This document shows, piece by piece, positions 1 through 7,664 of a DNA stretch of 20,039 bases. The DNA is from an uncultured Emergencia sp. (lineage in GTDB: Bacteria; Bacillota; Clostridia; Peptostreptococcales; Anaerovoracaceae). The stretch's first letter is position 1. The number at the start of each line of letters is the position of its first letter. The position numbers and the translations under genes are program-made. Where the stretch lies: positions 1 through 20,039 of the forward strand of contig CALLDR010000030.1 of the NCBI GenBank assembly GCA_937997955.1, written 5' to 3'. The notes under the pieces were generated by a model that searched no databases, was not told the DNA's origin, and saw only the letters and a list, made by a program, of their open reading frames with translations.

Positions 1-536
1 TCATTCTGGACGAGATCGGACGGGGCACCAGCACCTACGACGGCCTTTCCATCGCGTGGGCCGCCGTGGAATACCTGTGCAACGAGGAAAAACACATACG
101 AACCCTTTTCGCCACCCACTATCACGAGCTGACCGTGCTGGAAGACCAGATCAAAGGCGTCAGAAACCTGAACGTGGACGTTTCAGAGGAGAACGGCAAT
201 ATCGTCTTCCTTCACAAGATCGTGCCGGGCTCCGCCAGCCGCAGCTACGGCATCCACGTGGCCAAACTGGCGGGAATACCGTCTGCGCTCCTTGCAAGCG
301 CCAGAGACAAGCTGGCTCATCTGGAGGAAAACAGCGCCCAGGTCAGCCTTGCGGCCGAAAGCAGGGCGGGGACAGGCGCGAATCAGGCTTCCAGAGCTGA
401 AGAGGAACAGATATCCTTCTTCATTCCGCAGAAGAGCCCTGTGGTGGAAAAGCTGAGGAGCCTGGATCTGATGGACGTAACCCCATCTCAGGCGATCAGA
501 ATCTTAGAGGAGTTAAAGGAAGAGATCGATGATTAG
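1..536 (+). CDS. mutS: DNA mismatch repair protein MutS, C-terminal end (5' part outside the window)
   Basis: This is the end of MutS, the ATPase that recognises mismatches and recruits MutL. The frame is open from base 3 and begins inside the ATPase domain. The first residues carry the Walker B/D-loop motif DEIGRGTSTYDG, and the helix-turn-helix tail region follows (FATHYHELTVLE, PGSASRSYGIHVAKLAGIP). Near the C-terminus QISFF (about base 408) resembles the beta-clamp-binding motif found in Gram-positive MutS, and the last 30 residues resemble the usual MutS tail. The stop codon overlaps the mutL start in ATGATTAG (529-536), so the two are probably translationally coupled. Only about 178 residues are visible. 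The identification is firm, but whether the rest of the gene is intact cannot be judged. Confidence 0.97.
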   Translation, partial: ILDEIGRGTSTYDGLSIAWAAVEYLCNEEKHIRTLFATHYHELTVLEDQIKGVRNLNVDVSEENGNIVFLHKIVPGSASRSYGIHVAKLAGIPSALLASARDKLAHLEENSAQVSLAAESRAGTGANQASRAEEEQISFFIPQKSPVVEKLRSLDLMDVTPSQAIRILEELKEEIDD

Positions 537-2451
537 AGTATTAGAAAAACAGGTAGCTGACAAGATCGCCGCAGGCGAGGTCATAGAGCGCCCCGTCTCC
601 ATCGTCAAGGAGCTGGTGGAGAACGCCGTTGACGCGGAGGCGTCGGCCATTACCATAGAGATCAAAAACGGCGGAAAGAGCTATATCCGCGTCACCGACG
701 ACGGCTGCGGAATCCCCGCCGCAGAGGCGGAAACGGCGTTCCTGCGCCACGCTACCAGCAAAATCACCACGGCCAGGGACCTCGACGCGATCCGTTCCCT
801 GGGTTTTCGCGGAGAAGCCCTTGCCAGCATCGCGGCGGTGACCCATACAGAGCTGATCACGAAGACCCGCGAAGAAAAAGCGGGGACCCGCCTGCTGATC
901 CATGGGGGAGAGGTTTTGACCAGAGAGGGCATCGGCTGTCCCGACGGCACCACCATGGTGGTCACAGATCTGTTCTACAACACGCCGGCCCGCCGGAAAT
1001 TTCTCAAGTCCGACGGCGCGGAAAGCGGCCAGATCATCGAATTTGTTTCCCAGATCGCCCTGGCTTATCCCGGCGTCCGTTTCCGCCTCATCAACAACGG
1101 AAAGCACCTCTTTTCCACGACGGGGAAGGGGGATCTTCACGCCGCCATCATGTCCGTCTGCCAGCTGGCAGAGTACCGCGACCTGGTGCCTGTGGACTAT
1201 GAGGAAGAAGGGACCAGAGTTACCGGCTATATTTCCCGACCGTCCCTGACCCGGACCACCCGCAAGAACCAGATCTTTTTCGTCAATGGCCGCGTAGTCG
1301 CCAGCAAAGTCATCGAAAAGGGCGTCAGCGAAGGCTATCGTGAACGACTCTTCGAGGGGCGTCACCCCGTAGCGTTCCTGTTCATCGAAACGGATCCGGC
1401 CCGCCTAGACGTCAATATCCACCCCAACAAGCGAGAGGTCCGCTTCGACGATGAGAAGGGGATTACCGACATCGTATCAAAGGGTGTCCGTCTGGCGCTT
1501 GGCACCAAAGCCGCGGTGACCGAGGTGAAGAACATTTTCACTGCGGCTCCCGAGGCCCCTGCGTCCGGCGCATCTCAGGCTGAACCGTCAAAGAGCAAAG
1601 CTGGCGCGCAGAAAGCTCCGCCCGAAGAGCAGGTAGACATAAAACAAATATTGGCGGCCAAGAGGCGGCCTGAGAAGGGCCTTGAAAAAAGCCTTGAGAA
1701 CCACCCTGACAGCAGTCCTGAGGGACTGCAGGAGCAGGAAAGCCTGCTTCATCAGTTCCAGGAGACGTCTTCTGTAGTTCGTGAAGAAACGGCATCATAT
1801 ACGGCGGAGCCGCCTGTGAAAGCCGCTGCCGCCAAAGCGCCAATCTCCATCGAAGGCCCGGGACAGAAACCCTTTGATTTCGCGGAGCTGAAGATCACCG
1901 GCGTCATCTTTGACACGTATATCACCGCCGAGGACCTGGGAAATTTCTATTTGATCGACCAGCACGCGGCTCACGAACGGGTTTTCTATGAGAAGCTGGT
2001 GGGGGAATACCTGGCGGAGGAGAAGCTGCGGCAGCCGATCCTGACGCCGATCATGGTGGAGGTCCCTCTGGACGTGAAGGAAAACGAGTACGACTGGATG
2101 GATTCGCTGACAGACATGGGCTTTGCCATCGAGCCCTTCGGCATGAATTCCTATGTGATCCGGGAGATTCCCACGTTTATGAGCCTTTCGGAGGCGGAGG
2201 ACTTCGTCAACGTGTTTGTGGAGAACGTATCCGCGGGAACCCAGCTGTCCAACACGGTGGTGATCAACAAGCTGATCACTAAATCCTGCAAATCCGCCGT
2301 AAAAGCCCACGACAGGCTTTCCATGGCCGAGCTGCAGGCTCTGATAGACCAGCTGGCAGCCTGCCGGAACCCGTTTTCCTGTCCCCACGGACGGCCGACC
2401 TTTATCCGCCTGTCCCAATATCAGATTGAAAAGATGTTCAAGCGGGTCTAA
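529..2451 (+). CDS. mutL: DNA mismatch repair endonuclease MutL
   Basis: MutL is a GHKL-family ATPase that links MutS to strand incision. The 640-residue protein has the N-terminal ATPase signatures: ELVENAVDA, DDGCGIP, and RHATSKI followed by LGFRGEALASI. A transducer domain follows, then a low-complexity linker at about residues 330-450. The C-terminal dimerisation domain contains DQHAAHERVFYE from residue 477, matching the DQHA(X)2E(X)4E metal-binding endonuclease motif of organisms without MutH, and CPHGRP near residue 618, the other conserved metal-site segment. RQPILTP resembles the clamp-contact segment of MutL C-terminal domains. The start overlaps the mutS stop by 8 bases, and length is normal for the family. 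It looks complete and functional. Confidence 0.98.
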   Translation: MIRVLEKQVADKIAAGEVIERPVSIVKELVENAVDAEASAITIEIKNGGKSYIRVTDDGCGIPAAEAETAFLRHATSKITTARDLDAIRSLGFRGEALASIAAVTHTELITKTREEKAGTRLLIHGGEVLTREGIGCPDGTTMVVTDLFYNTPARRKFLKSDGAESGQIIEFVSQIALAYPGVRFRLINNGKHLFSTTGKGDLHAAIMSVCQLAEYRDLVPVDYEEEGTRVTGYISRPSLTRTTRKNQIFFVNGRVVASKVIEKGVSEGYRERLFEGRHPVAFLFIETDPARLDVNIHPNKREVRFDDEKGITDIVSKGVRLALGTKAAVTEVKNIFTAAPEAPASGASQAEPSKSKAGAQKAPPEEQVDIKQILAAKRRPEKGLEKSLENHPDSSPEGLQEQESLLHQFQETSSVVREETASYTAEPPVKAAAAKAPISIEGPGQKPFDFAELKITGVIFDTYITAEDLGNFYLIDQHAAHERVFYEKLVGEYLAEEKLRQPILTPIMVEVPLDVKENEYDWMDSLTDMGFAIEPFGMNSYVIREIPTFMSLSEAEDFVNVFVENVSAGTQLSNTVVINKLITKSCKSAVKAHDRLSMAELQALIDQLAACRNPFSCPHGRPTFIRLSQYQIEKMFKRV

Positions 2452-2474
2452 CTTGAGAAAAAGGGAGAGAATCA

Positions 2475-3410
2475 ATGAATCGTGCTGATCGTACCATTAT
2501 CGTGATCTGCGGCCCTACGGCCGTGGGAAAAACCGCGTATGCCATCGAAACCGCGCTGGCGTTTCACGGAGAGATCGTCTCCTGCGACTCCATGCAGCTG
2601 TACAAATATATGAACATCGGCAGCGCCAAACCCACCGCGGAAGAGCAGGCACGGGTGCGGCACTACCTGGTCGACCAGATCGACCCCGCCCAGCCTTTCT
2701 CAGCGGCAAAATACCAGGAGATGGCAAAGGCCGCCATCGAAGAGATCTTCGCCAAAGGCAAAGTCCCGGTCATCGCGGGCGGCACGGGACTCTATCTCAA
2801 CGCGCTGCTCTACGACATGGATTTCAGCGCGCCGCCCGGCGATCCCTCCCTGCGGGAGGAGCTGTACGCCCTGGCAGAAACCGACGGCCCTGAGGCGCTG
2901 CACCGGCAGCTGCGGGAACTGGACCCGGACGCGGCGGCGAGGATCCACCCCAACAATGTGAAAAAGGTGGTGCGCGCCGTGGAAGCCGCCAGACTGGGCA
3001 GCAAGGTAGGGGATTTTTCCTCTGATCTGAAGCCCACAACGGACTATTCTCCGATTTTGATCGGCCTGACCAGAGACAGAGCAGAGCTTTACGACAGGAT
3101 CAACAGGCGGGTAGACCTTTTGATGAGGGCCGGCCTGCTGAAGGAGGTCCGCGGCCTGCTGGATATGGGTCTGGACGAAGGAGATATATCCATGAAGGGC
3201 ATCGGCTACAAGGAGCTGATCGGGTACTTCCACGGCCGTTACGGGCTTGATGAAGCCGTCGATCTGGTAAAGAAAAACACGCGCCACTACGCCAAGCGGC
3301 AGCTGACCTGGTTTAAACGCTACCGGGACATGCAGTGGTTCAATATCTCTGCGTACGACAGCGACGCAGCATGTCAGGAGGATATGTTCCAATGGCTGAA
3401 AAGCAAATAA
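2475..3410 (+). CDS. miaA: tRNA dimethylallyltransferase
   Basis: MiaA transfers the dimethylallyl group from DMAPP to N6 of A37 in tRNAs that read UNN codons. The 311-residue protein has the P-loop GPTAVGKTA at residues 13-21, the substrate segment CDSMQLYKYMNIGSAKP, the HYLVDQIDP motif, AGGTGLYLNALLY, and the C-terminal KNTRHYAKRQLTWFKR segment typical of the family. An RBS GGGAGAG lies 9-15 bases upstream of the ATG, 23 bases after the mutL stop, so it is part of the mutSL transcript. The last 19 bases overlap the start of the next gene. No frameshift or missing motif was seen. In Bacillus hfq follows miaA, but here a recombinase gene takes that place. Confidence 0.97.
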   Translation: MNRADRTIIVICGPTAVGKTAYAIETALAFHGEIVSCDSMQLYKYMNIGSAKPTAEEQARVRHYLVDQIDPAQPFSAAKYQEMAKAAIEEIFAKGKVPVIAGGTGLYLNALLYDMDFSAPPGDPSLREELYALAETDGPEALHRQLRELDPDAAARIHPNNVKKVVRAVEAARLGSKVGDFSSDLKPTTDYSPILIGLTRDRAELYDRINRRVDLLMRAGLLKEVRGLLDMGLDEGDISMKGIGYKELIGYFHGRYGLDEAVDLVKKNTRHYAKRQLTWFKRYRDMQWFNISAYDSDAACQEDMFQWLKSK

Positions 3411-4519
3411 GAGTTCACAACAAAAGCGACAAACCGGATAATATCGCCCAGAAGGAAGCCCAGATCTTTCAGGACTGCGAAGATCTGGAGGAACAGCTGC
3501 CCAGATTCCTCCGGGGGTTTTTCATCTATCTGAAGGGCAACGTACTGCCTATGACCCGTTACGCGTACCTTCACGATATCCGCTTTTTCTGCCAGTATCT
3601 GATCCAGGAGACAGATCTGACCCAGGCAGAACGGACCCAGGATATCACCCTGGCTGAGTTTCAGCAGATTCAGGCGGTCGATGTGAACATCTATCTGGAT
3701 TACTGCCGCAAATACAAGGTGGAGACAGAGAAAAACATCTTTGTCTACGAAAACGGCAGCAAGACCCTGGCCCGCAAGAAGTCGTCTCTGTCCGTCATGT
3801 TCAAGCAGCTGTATCGTGATCAGCTTCTGGAAAAGAACATCACCGACGGCTTTGATCCGATCCGGGTGCCGAAAGCCGGCGAACAGGAGATCAAAGCCCT
3901 TCAGGACGACGAGGTCATGGTTATGCTGGACGCCGTATCAAATGGCACAGGGCTGACCAAGCACGAATACGCTTACTGGGAGAAGACCAAAAAGCGGGAC
4001 AAGGCGATTCTGATGATCTTCCTGACCTACGGCCTGCGGCTTTCCGAGCTGCAGCAGCTCAACGTGTCCTCCTTTAATTTTTCACGGGGAGAGTTCAAGA
4101 TCTACCGCAAGAGGGGAAAGGAATCTATCATGCCTCTCAACGATTCCGTTACGGCCGTGGTGGAGGACTATCTCGCCCATGAACGTCCGGCGGAAGACAC
4201 TTTGATGGAGGAGCACCGGGACGCTCTGTTTCTGTCCCTCCAGGGCAAACGCATGACGGACCGGCAGATCCGGGAACTGGTTAAGAAATATACCGCTATC
4301 GCCCTGGGGACCAGCAAAAAAGGCGGCTACAGCCCCCACAAGCTGCGGGCGACGGCAGCTACCAGCCTGATCGGGCGCGGCAATTCCATCTACGACGTGG
4401 CGGCGCTCTTAGACCACGAGCAGGTGACTACCACCCAGCTGTACGCCAAGCACAAGCAGAACGTGAAGCGTGACCTGGTCAAAGACATGGAATGGGAAAA
4501 AGAGCGGACTGAAAAATAG
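3392..4519 (+). CDS. Tyrosine recombinase of the XerC/XerD type
   Basis: This is a 375-residue site-specific DNA recombinase. An N-terminal SAM-like core-binding domain (about residues 40-150) precedes a complete catalytic domain: Arg216 in YGLRLSEL, a probable Lys243 in RKRGKES, His316-xx-Arg319 in SPHKLRATA, His342 in LLDHEQV, and nucleophile Tyr351 in TTQLYAKH. The frame extends upstream inside miaA, but I chose the ATG at 3392 because AGGAGG (3376-3381) lies 10 bases before it. The start overlaps miaA by 19 bases, implying coupled expression. XerC/D proteins are usually about 300 residues, so this one is longer, with an inserted ENGSKTLARKK stretch in the core-binding part. No phage or conjugative genes, excisionase or att repeats flank it, which favours a resident housekeeping recombinase. 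The actual target site is unknown. Confidence 0.9.
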   Translation: MAEKQIRVHNKSDKPDNIAQKEAQIFQDCEDLEEQLPRFLRGFFIYLKGNVLPMTRYAYLHDIRFFCQYLIQETDLTQAERTQDITLAEFQQIQAVDVNIYLDYCRKYKVETEKNIFVYENGSKTLARKKSSLSVMFKQLYRDQLLEKNITDGFDPIRVPKAGEQEIKALQDDEVMVMLDAVSNGTGLTKHEYAYWEKTKKRDKAILMIFLTYGLRLSELQQLNVSSFNFSRGEFKIYRKRGKESIMPLNDSVTAVVEDYLAHERPAEDTLMEEHRDALFLSLQGKRMTDRQIRELVKKYTAIALGTSKKGGYSPHKLRATAATSLIGRGNSIYDVAALLDHEQVTTTQLYAKHKQNVKRDLVKDMEWEKERTEK

Positions 4520-4599
4520 CAAATGGCAAAAGAATAGCAGAAAACAAAAAGAAAAAGTGAAGACTTGGTTAAGACTTCCTTAAAATCAGCCCCAGGGGA

Positions 4600-4627
4600 T
4601 TTACAAATATCCTGTAAGGGCTATAAT
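4600..4627 (+). promoter_or_regulatory. Sigma-70 type promoter for the YnbB-family gene
   Basis: TTTACA (4600-4605) and TATAAT (4622-4627) are separated by 16 bases, 30 bases upstream of the ATG. The -35 and spacer contain a short inverted repeat TTACA...TGTAA (4601-4605 and 4613-4617) that could be an operator. I saw no convincing terminator between the recombinase stop and this promoter. Confidence 0.6.
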
Positions 4628-4656
4628 CATATGTAGAAAAGAACGGAGCGAGATCG

Positions 4657-5955
4657 ATGGATATAAATTTTACAGATGAACTTTTGATCAAAGAGCTGGG
4701 GATTCGTCCCGCCGTCCTTTCTCTCGTCAAAGAGGCGGAGGAACAGGTCAAGGACGAATTCGCCGGCATCGACGATATTACGGCGTATAACCAGTATAAG
4801 GTTTTGGCGGCGCTGCAGAAGAACAGGATCGCCAACATGCACTTCGCCTGGAATACAGGCTACGGCTACGACGATCCCGGCAGGGAGGCCGTCGAAAAGG
4901 TCTATGCGGATATTTTCGGCACTGAAGCCGCCCTGGTCCGCACCACCATCGTAAACGGCACTCACGCGCTGGCCATCACACTGATGGGTATCCTGCGGCC
5001 CGGCGATGAGCTGATCTACGCCAGCGGCGGACCTTATGATACGCTGGAAGAGGTCATAGGCATCAGAGGGGAGGGCATGGGCTCACTGGCCGACTACGGC
5101 ATCACGTACAGGCAGGTGGAGCTGCTGCCTGACGGCTCTCTGGATCTGGAGACCCTGGGTTCTGTGATCTCCGAAAAGACCAAAATGGTCTGCGTCCAGC
5201 GCGCCACCGGATATGGTTGGCGTAAAGCTATTACGGTAAACCAGATCGCGGAGCTGGCTGATTTTGTCCACGGCATCCGCGGCGACATCGTCTGTATGGC
5301 GGACAACTGCTACGGCGAGTTTCTGGACGTCAAAGAGCCCACCGATGTGGGCGTCGACGTCATGGCCGGCTCCCTGATCAAAAATCCGGGCGGCGGACTT
5401 GCCCTGTCAGGCGGTTACGTCTGCGGCAGAAGAGATTTGATAGAAAAGATCTCCTACAGAATGACATGTCCCGGCATCGGCGGCGAATGCGGCCTGACCT
5501 TTGGACAGACCCGTTCTGTGCTTCAGGGCATCTTCATGGCTCCGAAGGTCACCAGCGGCGCGGTCAAAGGCGCGATCCTGTGCGCGCGCGTATTTGAAAA
5601 CCTGGGATATCCCGTCTGCCCGCCGTCTTCCGATACCCGCAGCGACATCATTCAGGCCGTTCAGCTGGGCTCCGCGGAAGCGGTATGCGCCTTCTGCGAA
5701 GGGATTCAGGCCGCGGCGCCTATCGATTCCCACGTAACTCCGATTCCATGGGATATGCCCGGTTATGAATCGGAGGTCATCATGGCCGCAGGCGCTTTTG
5801 TGCAGGGCTCTTCCATCGAGCTGAGCGCCGACGCGCCGGTCAGAGAGCCTTATAACGTGTATTTCCAGGGCGGCTTGACCTACGAACATTCCAGATTCGG
5901 CGTGCTGAAGGCGGTCAACCAGATGTACCAAAAGGGACTTTTGAAAAATTTCTAG
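4657..5955 (+). CDS. ynbB: PLP-dependent enzyme, methionine gamma-lyase / 'aluminium resistance' (YnbB) family
   Basis: This 432-residue protein is a fold-type I PLP enzyme of the Cys/Met-metabolism class. Visible marks are the glycine-rich NTGYGYDDPGREAVEKVYA, the cofactor-contact segment TTIVNGTHALAI, DNCYGEF with the aspartate that would contact the pyridine nitrogen, and the likely Schiff-base lysine Lys242 in GSLIKNPGGG. Homologues lie close to miaA in many Firmicutes (YnbB in Bacillus subtilis). They carry database names such as methionine gamma-lyase or aluminium resistance protein, but the true substrate is not well established. The RBS GGAG (4645-4648) sits 8 bases before the ATG, and the gene has its own promoter. 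The following membrane-protein gene starts 28 bases after the stop, so they are probably co-transcribed. Family assignment is firm; the reaction is inferred. Confidence 0.9.
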   Translation: MDINFTDELLIKELGIRPAVLSLVKEAEEQVKDEFAGIDDITAYNQYKVLAALQKNRIANMHFAWNTGYGYDDPGREAVEKVYADIFGTEAALVRTTIVNGTHALAITLMGILRPGDELIYASGGPYDTLEEVIGIRGEGMGSLADYGITYRQVELLPDGSLDLETLGSVISEKTKMVCVQRATGYGWRKAITVNQIAELADFVHGIRGDIVCMADNCYGEFLDVKEPTDVGVDVMAGSLIKNPGGGLALSGGYVCGRRDLIEKISYRMTCPGIGGECGLTFGQTRSVLQGIFMAPKVTSGAVKGAILCARVFENLGYPVCPPSSDTRSDIIQAVQLGSAEAVCAFCEGIQAAAPIDSHVTPIPWDMPGYESEVIMAAGAFVQGSSIELSADAPVREPYNVYFQGGLTYEHSRFGVLKAVNQMYQKGLLKNF

Positions 5956-5983
5956 TATTTACGGGGATTAGAGGGAGTATTTT

Positions 5984-6757
5984 ATGGACAAAGAAACGAT
6001 CACGGAAAGCGCCCATCGGACAAAAGATGAGGTCAGAGACAATTTAAAAAAGGCGAAAAAAACAAAGGTTCTGCTGTCTGTGCTGAAGCTGGCTCTGCTG
6101 TTTATCATCGTGATAGCGGTGCCCGTTTACATGTATTTTTATCACCGGAGCTTTTTGATGCAGTTCAGGTCCCTTGATGATATCATCGCGTTTCTGCAGC
6201 ACTACCATCTGGAGAGCATTTTCATTTATGTCGGCATCCAGGTGCTGCAGATCGTCATCAGCGTCATTCCCGGACAGGCCTTTCAGTTTGCCGCAGGCTA
6301 TCTCTACGGGTTCATTCCCGGCCTGCTGTTCTCCTGTATCGGCGCGGTCATCGGCACCAGCATATCCTTCTTTTTGGCCAAGCTGCTGGGAAAGGACGCC
6401 GTACATCTGTTCTTCGGCGAAGAACGGATGGCTTATTTTCTGGAACGGCTCAACAGCAAAAGGGCATACACCATCGTATTCCTGCTCTATGTGATTCCAG
6501 GCCTGCCGAAGGACGTGGTCAGCTACGCCGCCGGCATCTCCGAGATGAAATTCAAGCCTTTTCTGATCCTGTCGCTGCTGGGCAGAATCCCCGGCATGGC
6601 GGGAAGCCTTCTCATCGGAGCTTTCTATATGAAGGAGCACTATATCGGCATGGCCATCGTCGCTGTGCTGGCCGTCGCGGCTTTCTGCCTGTGCGTGGCG
6701 TACCGGAAGAGGATCAACAAATATCTGGATCGATTCTACGACAAAATCGCGAAATAA
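5984..6757 (+). CDS. TVP38/TMEM64 (VTT/DedA-like) family membrane protein
   Basis: This 257-residue integral membrane protein has a basic N-terminal segment (residues 1-29, rich in Lys) followed by a hydrophobic helix at about 30-50. The VTT core then shows the family hallmarks: IPGQAFQFAAGYLYG, the glycine-rich GAVIGTSISFFLAKLLGKD, and a second amphipathic/re-entrant stretch around YVIPGLPKDVVSYAAGIS ending in GRIPGMAGSLLIGA. The family includes YdjX/YtxB-like proteins, and eukaryotic relatives act as lipid scramblases; bacterial roles are mostly undefined. The RBS GGGAG sits just before the ATG at the end of a 28-base gap from the PLP-enzyme gene, and a strong terminator follows at 6807-6850, so it closes this transcript. 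Confidence 0.9.
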   Translation: MDKETITESAHRTKDEVRDNLKKAKKTKVLLSVLKLALLFIIVIAVPVYMYFYHRSFLMQFRSLDDIIAFLQHYHLESIFIYVGIQVLQIVISVIPGQAFQFAAGYLYGFIPGLLFSCIGAVIGTSISFFLAKLLGKDAVHLFFGEERMAYFLERLNSKRAYTIVFLLYVIPGLPKDVVSYAAGISEMKFKPFLILSLLGRIPGMAGSLLIGAFYMKEHYIGMAIVAVLAVAAFCLCVAYRKRINKYLDRFYDKIAK

Positions 6758-6806
6758 TAAGGGAAATATAGAAGAAAAGAAAAGCGGAAAAAGTGAGAAA
6801 AGCAGT

Positions 6807-6850
6807 AAGAAGCGGCGCAGCCCCAAAGCGGGGCCGATCGCTTCTTTTTC
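6807..6850 (+). terminator. Rho-independent terminator after the TVP38-family gene
   Basis: AAGAAGCG (6807-6814) pairs with CGCTTCTT (6839-6846), with an inner stem GCCCC (6820-6824) / GGGGC (6830-6834), and the right arm runs into a T-rich tail. It closes the + strand transcript before the SOS promoter. Confidence 0.8.
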
Positions 6851-6897
6851 TTTGACCTTGCGTTGTTCTCAGGTTCCCTCAAAATTTTTCTCTTCCG

Positions 6898-6911
6898 CGA
6901 ACAAATGTTTA
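6898..6911 (+). promoter_or_regulatory. LexA (SOS) box 1
   Basis: CGAACAAATGTTTA matches the Gram-positive SOS consensus CGAACNNNNGTTYG at 11 of 14 positions of the symmetric form. It lies 8 bases upstream of the -35 element of the yneA-like gene and is identical to the box at 6957-6970. Confidence 0.82.
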
Positions 6912-6919
6912 TTTTTCTC

Positions 6920-6948
6920 TTGACAAAGAACATTTATTCTGATATCAT
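6920..6948 (+). promoter_or_regulatory. Near-consensus sigma-70 promoter of the SOS gene
   Basis: TTGACA (6920-6925) and TATCAT (6943-6948) are separated by exactly 17 bases. A degenerate third LexA-like box, AGAACATTTATTCT (6927-6940), fills the spacer, with perfect boxes on both sides. Occupied boxes would block polymerase, so the gene should be silent until DNA damage inactivates LexA. Confidence 0.82.
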
Positions 6949-6956
6949 ATAGAAAA

Positions 6957-6970
6957 CGAACAAATGTTTA
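6957..6970 (+). promoter_or_regulatory. LexA (SOS) box 2
   Basis: This is the second exact copy of CGAACAAATGTTTA. It lies just downstream of the -10 element, over the expected transcription start, and 14 bases before the yneA-like ATG. The ribosome site AAGGTGAG follows directly at 6973-6980. Confidence 0.82.
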
Positions 6971-6983
6971 AGAAGGTGAGATC

Positions 6984-7286
6984 ATGAACAAGAAATACAG
7001 AATTACTTCCAAATTTAGATTTACATTATTCGTCGCAGCAGTTCTTCTCTGCATATTTACAGTGTTCGGTACGCTGACCGGCTTCAATACAGTCAGCAGT
7101 TCATCTATAGATCAGTATTATCAAGTCAGCGTGGAATCCGGCGATACGCTTTGGGAAATCGCGTCTGAATACGGTCCTGAAAACGCCGACGTGCGCAAAA
7201 TCGTTCGTGAGATCTGCAGTATCAATGAGATCACCGCGGACAGTCTGGAAGCCGGACAGAAGATCATCGTACCGGTATATGAATGA
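6984..7286 (+). CDS. yneA: YneA-like SOS cell-division inhibitor (single membrane anchor plus LysM domain)
   Basis: This small protein of 100 residues matches the build of Bacillus YneA (about 105 residues), which delays septation during the SOS response. Residues 1-13 are basic, residues about 14-33 form one hydrophobic anchor, and a LysM domain covers about 45-97 (YQVSVESGDTLWEIASEYG ... INEITADSLEAGQKIIVPVY). That arrangement places LysM outside the membrane facing peptidoglycan. Promoter context is decisive: two perfect LexA boxes flank a consensus promoter directly upstream. The RBS AAGGTGAG fits the ATG. In Bacillus and many clostridia lexA is divergent from yneA; here the upstream gene is an unrelated membrane protein and lexA is absent. 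Sequence identity to YneA is modest, so the assignment rests on size, architecture and SOS control. Confidence 0.85.
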   Translation: MNKKYRITSKFRFTLFVAAVLLCIFTVFGTLTGFNTVSSSSIDQYYQVSVESGDTLWEIASEYGPENADVRKIVREICSINEITADSLEAGQKIIVPVYE

Positions 7287-7330
7287 TGCAGACGCCGGAC
7301 AAGTAGTTTTAAAGGAAATCTTTTGCTTAT

Positions 7331-7352
7331 CAAAATCAAAGCAAAATCAAAG
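7331..7352 (+). repeat. Perfect 11-bp tandem duplication
   Basis: CAAAATCAAAG occurs twice head to tail (7331-7341 and 7342-7352). The first copy also lies inside a small inverted repeat, TTTTGCTT (7321-7328) / AAGCAAAA (7339-7346). It lies in the gene-free stretch after the yneA-like gene, and no function is evident. Confidence 0.75.
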
Positions 7353-7423
7353 GGGTATTTGCAAGGTATAAGATATCGGCCTTTAGAAATAAAATCGCTT
7401 AAAACGCAAAATAGAGGCTCATT

Positions 7424-7450
7424 TTTTGACTGGTTTTGACTGGTTCAGTC
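7424..7450 (+). repeat. 10-bp tandem duplication joined to an inverted repeat
   Basis: TTTTGACTGG is repeated head to tail (7424-7433 and 7434-7443). The second copy forms GACTG-GTT-CAGTC (7438-7450), a perfect 5-bp inverted repeat. It could be a protein site or the edge of a decayed element; the sequence alone does not decide. Confidence 0.6.
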
Positions 7451-7478
7451 GTTACCAACAATATTCAAATCCCATAAT

Positions 7479-7518
7479 AAATCCCTGAACCCGTAGCTGC
7501 GGAGTATCGGGGATTTTT
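7479..7518 (+). terminator. Probable rho-independent terminator
   Basis: AAATCCCTGA (7479-7488) pairs with TCGGGGATTT (7507-7516), a 10-bp stem with one G-T pair. A small inner stem CCG/CGG (7491-7493 and 7500-7502) sits in the loop, and the right arm ends in TTTTT. It lies about 190 bases after the yneA-like stop and is the first candidate end for that transcript. Confidence 0.6.
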
Positions 7519-7664
7519 AGTCTGCTGAAATACCGCTCATACAGAAATATGTCTGTTTTGAAGCGCGTTGGAAAACGGAGGCCGCGCCAGCAAAGAGCTT
7601 TACCGGCAGACCGACGTTTCGCCGAATGGTAATATCGCTGAACGGTCATATCGCCGCGCCGAAC

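Noticed and set aside
541..1365. A 274-residue - strand frame opposite mutL
   Set aside because: mutL is certain on the other strand; this frame is its shadow.
3335..3391. Upstream extension of the recombinase to an ATG at 3335
   Set aside because: It would lie inside miaA without an RBS; AGGAGG at 3376-3381 points to the ATG at 3392.
3392..4519. Recombinase as the integrase of an integrative element
   Set aside because: There are no att repeats, tRNA target, excisionase, relaxase or phage genes on either side, and it is embedded in a conserved housekeeping operon.
6044..6826. A 260-residue - strand frame opposite the TVP38-family gene
   Set aside because: The + strand gene has a clear family, RBS and terminator; the - frame has none.
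7452..7649. A 65-codon - strand ORF
   Set aside because: It covers the terminator hairpin, lacks an RBS, and the sequence is not recognised. It may be part of a dispersed repeat but not a supported gene.
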